64,000 nt of DNA, taken from NCBI RefSeq assembly GCF_000803645.1, contig NZ_CP009122.1, forward strand, positions 2,766,501 to 2,830,500, given 5' to 3'. The notes under the pieces were generated by a model that was not told the DNA's origin, did no database searches, and was given only the letters and a program-made list of their open reading frames with translations. The position numbers were made by a program, and so were the translations under genes. Each line of letters starts with the position of its first letter. The first letter of the stretch is position 1. The DNA is from Sphingopyxis fribergensis. Its GTDB lineage: Bacteria > Pseudomonadota > Alphaproteobacteria > Sphingomonadales > Sphingomonadaceae. Below are positions 42,592 to 51,330 of this stretch, in pieces.

Positions 42592-43914
42592 CTAGGCTCC
42601 GTCCTTCGAGATCGTCGATGGCGGCACGGGAGCAGGCACGGCTGTAACAGGTGCGGCCGTGATCGCCGGGGTCGACGCAGCAGGCGCATTTCTTAATCTG
42701 TCGACCTGTTTTTCCAATATGGTCGAGGCGCGCACAGCGCGGGGATCGCTCTTGTCCATGGTCGCAGCCACCGCTGCCAATTGCTCGGCCCGCTCCAGAT
42801 AGAAGCGCCGTGCGCTAGGTCCGTGAGGGAGCGACGCCGCTTCGCGTAGCGCCGTGAAGGTGACGCCGGCGTTGCAATCCGGATTCGAAGGGCCGGCCGG
42901 CAAACGTGCCGCACGCTCGGCAACGGCGGTCAACGCATGCATCAAGCCCAGCGAGCAGCCGATATAGAGCGCCTTTTCGGAATTCTCGTGCGGGACCGCG
43001 AAAGCCCCCGCAAGAAGGCGTAGCGCTAGGGTATAGATGGCATTCGCGAGATCGACGGTCGCGATCGCATCCTTATCCTCCAGCCACACGCGCCCCTCGG
43101 GCTGCGGCGGCTTGCGGAGGACCGGATTGATCGCCGCCGGATGGGCCGGTGCAAAACCGGGATTGGCGGCGGAGAGCGCCTCCATCTCGGAGCGGACATT
43201 GAGGAAGCGCTGAAAATGCGAATTCTCGCGGTGCGCCGGGGCCCCTTCGCCTTCGATGATGATCTCGGTCAGCGCTGCAAGCGCGCTTTCGAGATCGGTA
43301 ACGGGCCGAGCGCCCGCCAGGTTCACCTCAGATTGGGAGATCTGGAGCGAAGGGTCTCCGCAGAAAACCGCGTCCTCACCGACCGCGTCAACGAACGCGC
43401 GAAGGTCCGCCTCGATCATCTGATAAAAAGTGCCGATCGTTGCATAGTCATAGCCCGACGGCGTGAGGTTCGGCACCAATGGCGTGCGAGGCGGCGGGTT
43501 CGGCACGGCGAACCCCTCCCCATCGGGCTCGGATGCCCCCTCGGGTCTCTCGAGGAAGATAAAGTGCTGGATGACCGCTGGGCTAAATGGCGCGAGCTTG
43601 ACCGAGATGCCCGCGGGAAGATAGCCGGCATCGAGCGGAAAATTGGCGCGCCCGAACCGCGGGGCGCCACCGAGGGCCGAGGTGATGTTCCATACCGCAA
43701 CAAGGTGGCTCATCTCGTCGATGGCAACGTTGAGAATGGCGCGCCGCCATCCCGCGACCGCAACAGCTTCCGCGGCAGTCAGCCCTTCTCCCTCGCCGTC
43801 CTTGAGGCTGAAAGCAGCATAGAGATAGGTGCAGAGCAGATTTTGCTCGAGTTCGGCGGCTTCATAGAGCGCGTGCACGATTTTTTCGCGCGTCACAGCA
43901 GTCTTGGCGTCCAT
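42592..43914 (-). CDS. VioB-like ferritin-fold protein
   Basis: A 440-residue protein with an N-terminal ferritin-like four-helix domain: AAELEQNLLCTYLYAAF and ILNVAIDEMSHLVAVWN carry the Glu and ExxH metal-binding positions. It corresponds to the PF12902 ferritin-like family, whose best known member is the iminophenyl-pyruvate dimer synthase VioB/RebD region. About 45 proline/alanine-rich residues end the protein (ITAAPVTAVPAPVPP). ATG at 43914 with AGGAGGG upstream. The in-frame Fe-S domain after its stop resembles the ferritin-FeS(-CDGSH) fusions I recall in other bacteria. The reaction here is unknown. Confidence 0.78.
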   Translation of the reverse strand: MDAKTAVTREKIVHALYEAAELEQNLLCTYLYAAFSLKDGEGEGLTAAEAVAVAGWRRAILNVAIDEMSHLVAVWNITSALGGAPRFGRANFPLDAGYLPAGISVKLAPFSPAVIQHFIFLERPEGASEPDGEGFAVPNPPPRTPLVPNLTPSGYDYATIGTFYQMIEADLRAFVDAVGEDAVFCGDPSLQISQSEVNLAGARPVTDLESALAALTEIIIEGEGAPAHRENSHFQRFLNVRSEMEALSAANPGFAPAHPAAINPVLRKPPQPEGRVWLEDKDAIATVDLANAIYTLALRLLAGAFAVPHENSEKALYIGCSLGLMHALTAVAERAARLPAGPSNPDCNAGVTFTALREAASLPHGPSARRFYLERAEQLAAVAATMDKSDPRAVRASTILEKQVDRLRNAPAASTPAITAAPVTAVPAPVPPSTISKDGA

Positions 43915-44151
43915 TTCTGGCCCTCCTTTTCTGCTCGCAGAATAAGGAGGGTGACACCGGGCGGTTAGATGCGTTTGGTGAAAAGAAGACGGTACCAAGG
44001 CCCGTCGCCCTGGGTTCGATCACCACAAATTGCGAGAGGGAGAGGGTGTGATCCTAAACCATCGGATAGGCTCGACAAGCTGCTGCGGGCGGAGCATCGG
44101 CACGACCAAACCGCCAAAAACGATCATGAGGTGGAGCGTGACTGAACGATG

Positions 44152-44204
44152 CCGACAAATTTCCAGCCGCGCTTCTTGAGATCTTTCGCCATCGCGATCG
44201 ACGC
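44152..44204 (-). pseudogene. Short remnant of DNA-3-methyladenine glycosylase I (tag)
   Basis: One minus-strand frame reads MAKDLKKRGWKFVG, an almost exact copy of the conserved C-terminal block of TagA-type glycosylases ('s.aLskdLKKRGfkFVGpt'). Neighbouring residues do not continue the match on either side, and the segment overlaps the tail of the broken MFS gene. A gene fragment, too short to function. Confidence 0.5.
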
Positions 44205-44956
44205 CGGCGATCGTCGCGAGGGCGGCAAGAAGCCCTAAAAGCACCCGCCCCTTGATTTCCCCGCTGCTCGACCAGGCCGTGAGGCTCCAGGTAAGAAGGC
44301 CGAGACCGATCGTGACAGTCCAATGAAGTTCTGCTGCCCTTGTCGTTCGGGATATACCGCCACGCGATCGCGATGGCCGCAAGGCCCAACGGCAAATTGA
44401 GAAAGAAGATCGCCCGCCACCCTGCAACCTCGATCAACCAACCGCCGAGTGGCGGACCGACGGCGTTCGCCATGGCCTCAAACGCCGCCCATGTCCCGAT
44501 GGCGCGGCCCTTGGCCTCGCCCCTGAAGCTGTTGCCGAGAATGCCAAGGCTGTTCGGCATCAACATCGCAGCGCCGATGCCTTGCACCGTACGCGCAGCG
44601 AGCAGAATCCCGATTGTCGGGGCGAAAGCGCAAGCCAGCGACGCCAGAAGAAAGATCGTAATTCCCGAAACCAGCAGCCTGCGCTGACCGAATTGGTCCC
44701 CCGCCGCGCCGCCCAGGAGCAGCAGGGCACTCAGCGGGAGCAGATAGGCGCTGACCGCCCATTGCTGTTCGGCAGCGGCCGCACCAAAGCTATGGCCGAT
44801 CGCTGACAGCGAGACGTTTACGACTGACCCGTCGATGAAGGCGAGACTCGACGCGAGGATCGTCGCAGCGAGTGTCCAGCGCGGATCGGTTGCTTCCGGC
44901 CCGCGCGCATTGTCGAGCACCGCGCTGTCGCAGGGAGCGGGTACGGCGGTGGTCAT
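44205..44956 (-). pseudogene. Truncated, frameshifted DHA2-type MFS drug transporter
   Basis: The first 205 residues are a good EmrB/QacA-family start: SSLAFIDGSVVNVSLSAIG (motif D1), GDQFGQRRLL (motif A) and ARTVQGIGAAMLMPNSLGI (motif C region), with six membrane helices. After YIPNDKG the frame breaks near 44345 and transporter-like sequence resumes in another frame (GLGLLTWSLTAWSSSGE, then LLGLLAALATIAG) before running into the TagA remnant. About half of the usual 470-500 residues are missing, so it is almost certainly dead. Confidence 0.7.
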
Positions 44957-45111
44957 TCATTCCCTTTCTCGCGCGCGGGATTATTCTCTAGCAACACGGC
45001 GATCGACCTAAACGACGCCACGCAGCGTAACCTAAAAATCCCTGACGCCGAGCAGGGTCGTGCCATGAAGCTGGGTCCGGAGCGCGCACGGCGCCCCGGA
45101 TCCGACATTGC

Positions 45112-46026
45112 TCAATAATCCCAGAAGCCCGCGATCCAGCGGAACTTGTCGCCATCTTCGGCAACGCGGCCTACCGAGGGAAACGGCAGATGGGTCGCGA
45201 TGAACACTTCATTGGTCGCCGCCGCCTCGCGGAGGAGGCGAAGACGAACCTGAAACGCCTCTTCGGGATCATGTTCGAAGCCATTCTGCCAATCGGGGTG
45301 ATCGAAGCCGACCGGGAAGATGGCATCGCCTGCAAAGGTGAGGCGCTCCTCGCCTGCGGTGATGCGCACCACGCAATGGCCCGGCGTATGTCCACCGGTC
45401 CGCACAGCGCGCACGCCCGGCGCGATTTCACACTCTTCCTCGAACGTCCGAATCCGGCTGCCATAGGCCTCGAGGAATTGCAACGCCGTCGCGCGAAGCA
45501 CTTCGGGTACGGGCGACGGCATCACCGTATGCGAGAAGTCAGGAGACTTCCAGAAATCGACCTCGGCGGCCGCGACGTGAATCCGGATGTCGGGCCGAAG
45601 ACGATTCTTCACATCTTCGACGAGCAGCCCGCCGCAATGATCCATGTGCAGATGGGTAAGTACCACGTCGGTCACCGACCCGAGATCGATCCCGGCCGCT
45701 TCCAGTCGCTTGGGACCCAGCCCGGCACGCGGGAAGCCGGGAAACTGGCCGCCGAGCCCGGCATCGACCAAGATGGTCTGATCGCCGCTCCGGACCGCGA
45801 GCATGTTCAATGCCCAGTCGAAGGCATCGGGGCCCTGGAACATACTCTTGAACCAGGCCTTCCGGATTTCGGGCTCAACATTTGTCGACATTGTGGACGT
45901 CGATATAGGCAGTACGCCGTCGCTGATGACCAGCACTTCGATATCGCCGATCCGAAGCGCATAGCGCGACGGGACCAGCTCTTCGGTTCCGGTTCCGGCG
46001 GGACGCTCGATTGCATTCACTCGCAT
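45112..46026 (-). CDS. MBL-fold metallohydrolase (lactonase/AHL-lactonase-like group)
   Basis: A 304-residue metallo-beta-lactamase-fold enzyme: ILVDAGLGGQFPG, zinc motif LTHLHMDHCGG (HxHxDH), TGGHTPGHCVV, and TFAGDAIFPVG. This set fits the MBL subgroup with N-acyl-homoserine lactonases and methyl parathion hydrolase-like enzymes. ATG at 46026 with CAGGAGA upstream. No AHL synthase or receptor is nearby, so hydrolysis of a catabolic lactone or ester is at least as likely as quorum quenching. It stands between broken MFS and IclR genes. Confidence 0.87.
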   Translation of the reverse strand: MRVNAIERPAGTGTEELVPSRYALRIGDIEVLVISDGVLPISTSTMSTNVEPEIRKAWFKSMFQGPDAFDWALNMLAVRSGDQTILVDAGLGGQFPGFPRAGLGPKRLEAAGIDLGSVTDVVLTHLHMDHCGGLLVEDVKNRLRPDIRIHVAAAEVDFWKSPDFSHTVMPSPVPEVLRATALQFLEAYGSRIRTFEEECEIAPGVRAVRTGGHTPGHCVVRITAGEERLTFAGDAIFPVGFDHPDWQNGFEHDPEEAFQVRLRLLREAAATNEVFIATHLPFPSVGRVAEDGDKFRWIAGFWDY

Positions 46027-46382
46027 AATTCATTCTCCTGCACCCGGCTAACTAATGCGCGAACCAATGAGGTGCAGGCCATACCGTGGTATAGGTCGTA
46101 TCCGGAGGTAGGCTGCGACGCGCCAAAGACCGCAGCGATGCGCGCAGCTATGCTCGCAAGCCGGGTTGGAGACGAGGGTTCTGGGTCGCGCGAGCCCGCA
46201 CTTTGGCGGTGGCGACTGAGGGGCGATTGCCACCTGCCCTATCGCTTTCAATGCCTCAATTCTGCCGCGGCCATGCGCGTCGCGCGCTACGATGTCCTGC
46301 ACCGTCCACCGCGGAAAGCGGATATCGCCCTGGCGCTTCCCGCGACTGCAGGACAGGCTTCAAAATGAGGATGGCGGCGCCC
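46027..46382. other. 356-base stretch without a recognised gene
   Basis: No convincing frame, RNA, repeat or remnant was found. Presumably the promoter of the MBL gene at its left edge and the 3' flank of the IclR gene at its right. Confidence 0.35.
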
Positions 46383-47150
46383 TCAAAAACTTCCCATCGC
46401 CGACAGATCCCGCGAGGCGCGCCGCAAAGCCGGAAGGAAACGGACGCGCAGATCCGTCGCCGCGATACGGTCGGCCTGCGTCCCGATATTGATCGATGCT
46501 GCCACGCCCTTGCGGCCGAAAACAGGCACCGCCACCGAGCGCAGACCGATTTCGAGTTCCTGATCGACGAGCGCGAACCCCTCTTCCGCGACCCGCGTCA
46601 GGACTGTGTCGAGGCGCCCCCGGTCGGTAATCGTATGCGGCGTGAGCGGGACAAGCCGCGTTCGGCGGAGATAAGCCTCCCTGTCTTCCCGCGAAAGACC
46701 GGCGAGCAGCACCCTCCCCATCGACGTTGCATACAGTGGTAGCCGGCTCCCGGGACGCAGCGCGATGGATATGATCCGCGACGATTCAGCCCGCGCGACA
46801 TAATAGACCTCGTCCTCCTCGATCACCCCTAGTGAGCAGGATTCATGCAGTTCATCGCGCAACTGCTCGAGGATAGGCTGCGCCTTGGCAACGAGAGTGC
46901 TCGAAGAGAGATAGGCGTAACCCAGCGCGAGCGCTTTGGGACGAAGCATATAGTGGGGCCCCTCCTGAACGGCATAACCAAGCTGCGTCAGCGTGTGGAG
47001 GCATCGCCGCACCGAGGCACGACTCAAACCGGTGGCGCCACTCGCCTGCGCGACGGTCATCGGCTTCTGCTGCTCTGCAAAGCAACGGAGCACCGCAAGT
47101 CCCCTGGCGAGCGATTCCATGAAATCCGGGTCTCCCGATCGCTCTGCCAC
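46383..47150 (-). CDS. pcaR: IclR-family regulator, PcaR type
   Basis: A 255-residue regulator with an N-terminal winged HTH (SLARGLAVLRCFAEQQKPMT, GATGLSRASVRRCLHTLTQ) and a C-terminal IclR effector domain (about 80-250, with LYATSMGRVLLAGL). The first block closely matches PcaR/PcaU/PobR regulators of the 3-oxoadipate pathway. It is divergent from pcaIJF across 108 bases that hold a perfect inverted repeat, so it should regulate both sides, probably with 3-oxoadipate as inducer as in Pseudomonas PcaR. The GTG at 47150 gives the longer form; ATG at 47120 is an alternative. Confidence 0.86.
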   Translation of the reverse strand: MAERSGDPDFMESLARGLAVLRCFAEQQKPMTVAQASGATGLSRASVRRCLHTLTQLGYAVQEGPHYMLRPKALALGYAYLSSSTLVAKAQPILEQLRDELHESCSLGVIEEDEVYYVARAESSRIISIALRPGSRLPLYATSMGRVLLAGLSREDREAYLRRTRLVPLTPHTITDRGRLDTVLTRVAEEGFALVDQELEIGLRSVAVPVFGRKGVAASINIGTQADRIAATDLRVRFLPALRRASRDLSAMGSF

Positions 47151-47164
47151 AGACTACCCTTCAT

Positions 47165-47210
47165 GCCGTCAACCGATAATCGCACAATATGCCGTTTATC
47201 GGTTGACGGC
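47165..47210. promoter_or_regulatory. Perfect 15-bp inverted repeat, candidate PcaR operator
   Basis: GCCGTCAACCGATAA at 47165-47179 and its exact reverse complement at 47196-47210, 16 bases apart, centred between pcaR and pcaI. The left arm runs into TCGCACAATAT, and 'CGATAATCGCACAA' is like the PcaR/PcaU site I remember from Pseudomonas and Acinetobacter. Confidence 0.75.
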
Positions 47211-47258
47211 AATACCCTCGGGGAGAAGTATCCGCGCAGACGGCTTGAAGGAATCGCC

Positions 47259-47930
47259 ATGATCGACAAGGAAGTCGCCACCGCAGCAGCTGGGGTAGCG
47301 GACATCACAGACGGATCGTCAGTGATGATCGGAGGATTCGGCACGGCCGGTATGCCTGACGATCTGATCGACGCCCTTATCGAACGCGGTGTGAGCGATC
47401 TGACGATCATCAACAACAATGCGGGAAACGGCGAGACCGGCCTCGCAGCCCTGATCCGTGAGGGCCGTGTTCGCAAAGTGATCTGTTCGTTCCCGCGCCA
47501 AGGGGATTCGCATCACTTCGACGCCGCCTACCGCGCGGGACGTCTGGAACTCGAACTCGTCCCCCAAGGCAATCTTGCCGCGCGTATCCACGCTGCGGGC
47601 TCGGGACTAGGCGCGATCTTCACGCCGACAGGATACGGGACCTTGCTTGCCGAGGGCAAGGAAACGCGCGAGATCGACGGACGTCATTATGTACTCGAAT
47701 ATCCCATCCAAGCGGATTTCGCGCTGATCAAGGCCCGTAAGGGGGATCGCTGGGGCAATCTTGTCTATCGCAAGACCGCCCGGAACTTCGGACCGATCAT
47801 GGCCATGGCAGCGAAGACCACGATCGCGCAGGTATCTGAGATCGCACCGCTGGGAACGCTCGATCCTGAAGTCGTGGTCACGCCGGGTATCTTCGTTCAG
47901 CGTGTCGTGTCGATCCCGGCATCGAGTTAA
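47259..47930 (+). CDS. pcaI: 3-oxoadipate CoA-transferase, subunit A
   Basis: A 223-residue alpha subunit that, with the next gene, transfers CoA from succinyl-CoA to 3-oxoadipate. Signatures are SVMIGGFGTAGMPDDLIDAL at the N-terminus (the CoA-binding G-rich loop) and GNLAARIHAAGSGLGAIFTP. ATG at 47259 has GAAGGA upstream. It is separated by 10 bases from subunit B and lies downstream of the PcaR operator. The gene pair and thiolase form the standard pcaIJF order. It could also accept other 3-oxoacids, but context favours 3-oxoadipate. Confidence 0.9.
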   Translation: MIDKEVATAAAGVADITDGSSVMIGGFGTAGMPDDLIDALIERGVSDLTIINNNAGNGETGLAALIREGRVRKVICSFPRQGDSHHFDAAYRAGRLELELVPQGNLAARIHAAGSGLGAIFTPTGYGTLLAEGKETREIDGRHYVLEYPIQADFALIKARKGDRWGNLVYRKTARNFGPIMAMAAKTTIAQVSEIAPLGTLDPEVVVTPGIFVQRVVSIPASS

Positions 47931-47940
47931 GGACGAACCG

Positions 47941-48579
47941 ATGACGAACCCCCTCAGCCGCGACCAGATGGCCGCCCGCGTTGCCCGCGACATCGCCGAC
48001 GGCGCTTATGTGAACCTCGGAATTGGCCTCCCTACGAGGGTCGCCAACTATCTGCCGCAAGACCGCGATATTTTCCTGCAAAGCGAAAACGGCTTGCTCG
48101 GCATGGGGCCGGCGCCGGCGCCGGGCGACGAGGATCCCGAGCTCATCAACGCAGGCAAGCAGCCGGTAACATTGCTATCCGGCGGGTGTTTCTTCCACCA
48201 TGCCGACAGCTTCGCGATGATGCGCGGCGGACATCTCGATGTCTGCGTGCTTGGGGCCTATCAGGTCTCGGTGACGGGCGACCTTGCCAACTGGCATACA
48301 GGCGAGCGCGATGCGATTCCTGCCGTCGGGGGGGCGATGGATCTTGCTATCGGGGCGAAGCAGACCTTTGTCATGATGGACCTGCTCACGAAAACGGGAG
48401 CGAGCAAGCTTGTCGAGGCATGCACCTATCCGCTGACTGGTCTTGGCTGTGTTTCGCGGGTCTATACCGATCTCGCCATTTTTGCCGTGGGACCGTCCGG
48501 CGCAAGCGTGATCGAAACGGTCGACGGCCTCTCGATCGCCGATCTGCGCAAACTGACCGGCCTCGCTTTCGAAAGCTGA
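47941..48579 (+). CDS. pcaJ: 3-oxoadipate CoA-transferase, subunit B
   Basis: A 212-residue beta subunit containing the catalytic glutamate in FLQSENGLLG (Glu49), which forms the glutamyl-CoA intermediate. NLGIGLPTRVANYLP and FFHHADSFAMMRGGHLDV are further family blocks. It completes the CoA-transferase with the upstream subunit and is followed 10 bases later by the thiolase. A broken copy of the same subunit type is present at 38857-39086. Confidence 0.92.
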   Translation: MTNPLSRDQMAARVARDIADGAYVNLGIGLPTRVANYLPQDRDIFLQSENGLLGMGPAPAPGDEDPELINAGKQPVTLLSGGCFFHHADSFAMMRGGHLDVCVLGAYQVSVTGDLANWHTGERDAIPAVGGAMDLAIGAKQTFVMMDLLTKTGASKLVEACTYPLTGLGCVSRVYTDLAIFAVGPSGASVIETVDGLSIADLRKLTGLAFES

Positions 48580-48589
48580 GAAGAAGCCC

Positions 48590-49798
48590 ATGTCCCATGC
48601 CTTTATCTGCGACGCAATCAGAACTCCGATCGGCCGCTACGGAGGCATCCTTGCCGATGTGCGAGCCGACGATCTCGGCGCCCTTCCCATGAAGGCCCTG
48701 CTGGCGCGCAACAGCGAGCTCGATCCCGGCGCGATCGAGGAAGTCTTTTACGGCTGCGCGAACCAGTCGGGCGAGGACAATCGCAACGTCGCGCGCATGA
48801 GCCTGCTCCTTGCCGGACTTCCGGTTTCGGTGCCCGGCGTTACGCTCAACCGGCTGTGCGCATCGGGCCTTGAGGCGGTCGCTGCCGCGGCGCGCACGAT
48901 CCGCTCGGGCGAAATGGATCTGGCCATCGCGGGCGGCGTCGAAAGCATGACGCGCGCGCCCTTTGTGATGGGAAAGTCGAGCAAGCCCTACGGGCGCGCC
49001 CAGATGCTCGAGGACACGACGATGGGATGGCGGTTCGTGAATCCGGCGCTCGATGCGGCCTATGGTTCGGACACAATGCCCCGGACCGGCGAGAATGTGG
49101 CTCGGGAATATGCCGTCGATCGCGACGATCAGGATGCCTTCGCGTTGCGCAGCCAACAGCGCGCGGCAGCGGCGCAGCGAAACGGATTTCATGCCGAGGA
49201 AATCCTGCCGGTGGCTGTTGCGGGCCAATCAAGGGATGAGACGGTCGAAATATCGATCGACGAGCATCCTCGCGCGGACACGAGCATCGACACCCTCGCA
49301 AAGCTCAAGCCGCTGTTTGGCGACGGCGGGAGCGTCACGGCAGGCAATGCGTCGGGGATCAACGACGGCGCGGCGGCGATGATCGTCGCCGGAGAGGCAG
49401 CCATCGGGTTACACCGATTGACACCTCGGGCGCGGATCCTTGGGTTCGCATCGGCCGGGGTCGAACCGCGGGTGATGGGGATCGGTCCCGTACCGGCGAC
49501 CGAGAAGCTCATGGCGCGGCTCGGCTTGTCGATCGATGATTTCGATGCGATCGAGCTCAACGAAGCCTTTGCGAGCCAGAGCCTCGCAGTCCTGCGCAGG
49601 CTCGGCGTTCCCGACGACGCACCGCATGTGAACGCCAACGGCGGAGCCATCGCGCTTGGCCATCCGCTCGGGATGTCGGGTGCACGCCTCGCGATGACGC
49701 TGACCCACCAGCTCGAACGCGAGGGTGGCCGCCTTGGCCTTGCAACGCTTTGTGTCGGCGTCGGGATCGGCGTGGCGCTCGCGATCGAGCGCGTCTAA
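48590..49798 (+). CDS. pcaF: 3-oxoadipyl-CoA thiolase
   Basis: A 402-residue type-II thiolase that splits 3-oxoadipyl-CoA to succinyl-CoA and acetyl-CoA. The acyl-accepting Cys90 is in TLNRLCASGLEAVAAAARTI, and the terminal GGAIALGHPLGMSGAR and LCVGVGIG supply the His and second Cys. The GYGS-like segment and length fit PcaF better than acetoacetyl-CoA thiolases. Last gene of the pcaIJF operon. A hairpin follows before the converging dioxygenase gene. Confidence 0.92.
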   Translation: MSHAFICDAIRTPIGRYGGILADVRADDLGALPMKALLARNSELDPGAIEEVFYGCANQSGEDNRNVARMSLLLAGLPVSVPGVTLNRLCASGLEAVAAAARTIRSGEMDLAIAGGVESMTRAPFVMGKSSKPYGRAQMLEDTTMGWRFVNPALDAAYGSDTMPRTGENVAREYAVDRDDQDAFALRSQQRAAAAQRNGFHAEEILPVAVAGQSRDETVEISIDEHPRADTSIDTLAKLKPLFGDGGSVTAGNASGINDGAAAMIVAGEAAIGLHRLTPRARILGFASAGVEPRVMGIGPVPATEKLMARLGLSIDDFDAIELNEAFASQSLAVLRRLGVPDDAPHVNANGGAIALGHPLGMSGARLAMTLTHQLEREGGRLGLATLCVGVGIGVALAIERV

Positions 49799-49856
49799 CA
49801 GTTAGCGCCAAAAGGCCCGTCGGGCTTGCACCGCATCGCTAGGGAAGTTGCACGAA

Positions 49857-49886
49857 AAGGGCGGACCGGCTTCTACCGGCCCGCCC
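49857..49886. terminator. Hairpin between converging pcaF and the PcpA-like gene
   Basis: GGGCGG-A-CCGG and CCGG-C-CCGCCC form a 10-bp stem with one mismatch around CTTCTA in the 120-base convergent gap. No T-run. Confidence 0.5.
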
Positions 49887-49920
49887 TCCGGCGGGAGCCC
49901 TGGTTCGACGCGGTGTCGAA

Positions 49921-50871
49921 TTAAACGGAGATCGGTTCTAGGCGACCCAGCAGCTCCTCCTCCCGCTCGCGCAGCCAGGGCGGAAGCTGGAACTCCTCCC
50001 CAAAGTGGCCGGGCTCCTCGTCGATGGCAAAACCGATATCGGTGGTTGCTGCCTCGAACATCACGCCCCCCGGCATCTTAAAATACATCGAACGGAAATA
50101 GTTGCGATTGACCGATTCCGACGCGTCGATATGACCCATCGACATCAACCGCTCCTTGATCCGCATCTGTTCCTCGACATTGTCGACCGCGAAAGCCACA
50201 TGGTGGATCGTGCCTTCCCCATAGATCGACGAGCCCTGCAGGCGGTCCGGCTCATGCTGAAATTCGACCACCAGCCCGGGCGCGCCGTCTCCGACTTCGA
50301 AGCGGTGGAAATCGCCCGACTGGCCCGCGTAGCGAAAGTCGAGGGCATCCTGCATGAAGATGACCGATTCGGCGACCTCGCGCAGCGAGAGGGTGATGCT
50401 GTGCACGCCGCGAATGGCAAATTCGGCGGGAATATCGGCAGCGACGCACGGCATACGCATGTCCCGGTCGGAGGCGACCAAGTCGAATTCGATGCCGCAC
50501 GGATGCTCGAAGCGCAGCCGTTGCTCGCCGAAACGCTCGACCTCAACCTCGGAAAAGACGATGCCGAAATCCTTGAAACGCGCGCGCCAAAAGGCCAGCG
50601 CACCTTGCGGGACCGAGTAGTTTATCACGCGGATCTGGCCGGAGCCGGGCCGCGCCATAACCCCCTTCTGGCGGAAGGGGAAGGACGTCACGAGGGTTCC
50701 TGCATCGCCCTGCGGATTGCCGTAATATAGGTGGTAGATAGGATCCTCGCCGTCGAGGAGAACGGTCTTCTTGACCAGACTTTGCCCGAGGAGCTTCACG
50801 TAGAAGTCCACGTCCTCCTGCGCGTGCCGGACACCCGCCGTCAAATGATGAAATCCCTTGATGATCGACAC
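49921..50871 (-). CDS. PcpA/LinE-type (hydro)quinone ring-cleavage dioxygenase
   Basis: A 316-residue two-domain VOC enzyme. Fe(II) ligands appear as His9 (GFHHLTAG), His224 (TIHHVAFAVDN) and Glu273 (GGVMFEAATT). The blocks LLGQSLVKKTVLLDG, IYHLYYGNPQGDAGTL and RGVHSITLSLREV follow PcpA and LinE, which open (chloro)hydroquinones between C1 and C2 to give maleylacetate or its acyl chloride/semialdehyde. It is a homologue in the wider 'ring-cleaving dioxygenase' (MhqO-like) family, so a non-chlorinated hydroquinone substrate is possible. It converges on pcaF, and two maleylacetate reductases are in the window. Confidence 0.82.
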   Translation of the reverse strand: MSIIKGFHHLTAGVRHAQEDVDFYVKLLGQSLVKKTVLLDGEDPIYHLYYGNPQGDAGTLVTSFPFRQKGVMARPGSGQIRVINYSVPQGALAFWRARFKDFGIVFSEVEVERFGEQRLRFEHPCGIEFDLVASDRDMRMPCVAADIPAEFAIRGVHSITLSLREVAESVIFMQDALDFRYAGQSGDFHRFEVGDGAPGLVVEFQHEPDRLQGSSIYGEGTIHHVAFAVDNVEEQMRIKERLMSMGHIDASESVNRNYFRSMYFKMPGGVMFEAATTDIGFAIDEEPGHFGEEFQLPPWLREREEELLGRLEPISV

Positions 50872-51330
50872 GCTGCTCTCCTTTTACTTCCGGATCGGTG
50901 ATATCTTCCAGCAAGAGCTGTCCCCTGCCCCGCTGGTTGTCAGGCGAAGGGCAGCGACGGAGCTCAAAAGTCATTTCGCGCGGGGGTGCGGGACCGAGAC
51001 GGCCTCCGGCGCCGTCGCCGCGACTGTTGCCGAACGCTAGATTCGATTTCGCAAGAAGAGAAGATGCCCACTCTGCACGCTGGGTTTGGCATTCTTGAAC
51101 GATGTCGGCTCTCCGCGCCAGACGGCGCGAAACGTCCGCCGCCGGGGCGTAACGAAGTATTGCTGATGAGGTTCGCCGGCACCACGGCGCCCGTCCAACG
51201 TCATGGACGCTGCATCCAAGTCCGAGCCTCTTATGTCTCCGGTCGATCAAAGATAGCTCTCAGCCCAAGCGTCCGGTTCGCTTCGCCCCTTTGATTCCGA
51301 ACGCGAACATTCAGCCAGTCGGAGAAAAAT
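50872..51330. other. 459-base intergenic stretch
   Basis: It holds the divergent promoters of the PcpA-like and azoreductase genes. Small arginine-rich frames on both strands look spurious. No clear dyad was recognised. Confidence 0.35.

Noticed and set aside
45060..45105. GGTCCGG...CCGGATCC imperfect hairpin after the MBL gene
   Set aside because: Stem is interrupted and no T-run follows; not strong enough to call a terminator.
49921..50871. Calling the dioxygenase outright PcpA or LinE
   Set aside because: Motifs place it in the broader ring-cleaving family, which includes hydroquinone enzymes of non-chlorinated pathways and MhqO-like proteins, so no gene symbol was given.
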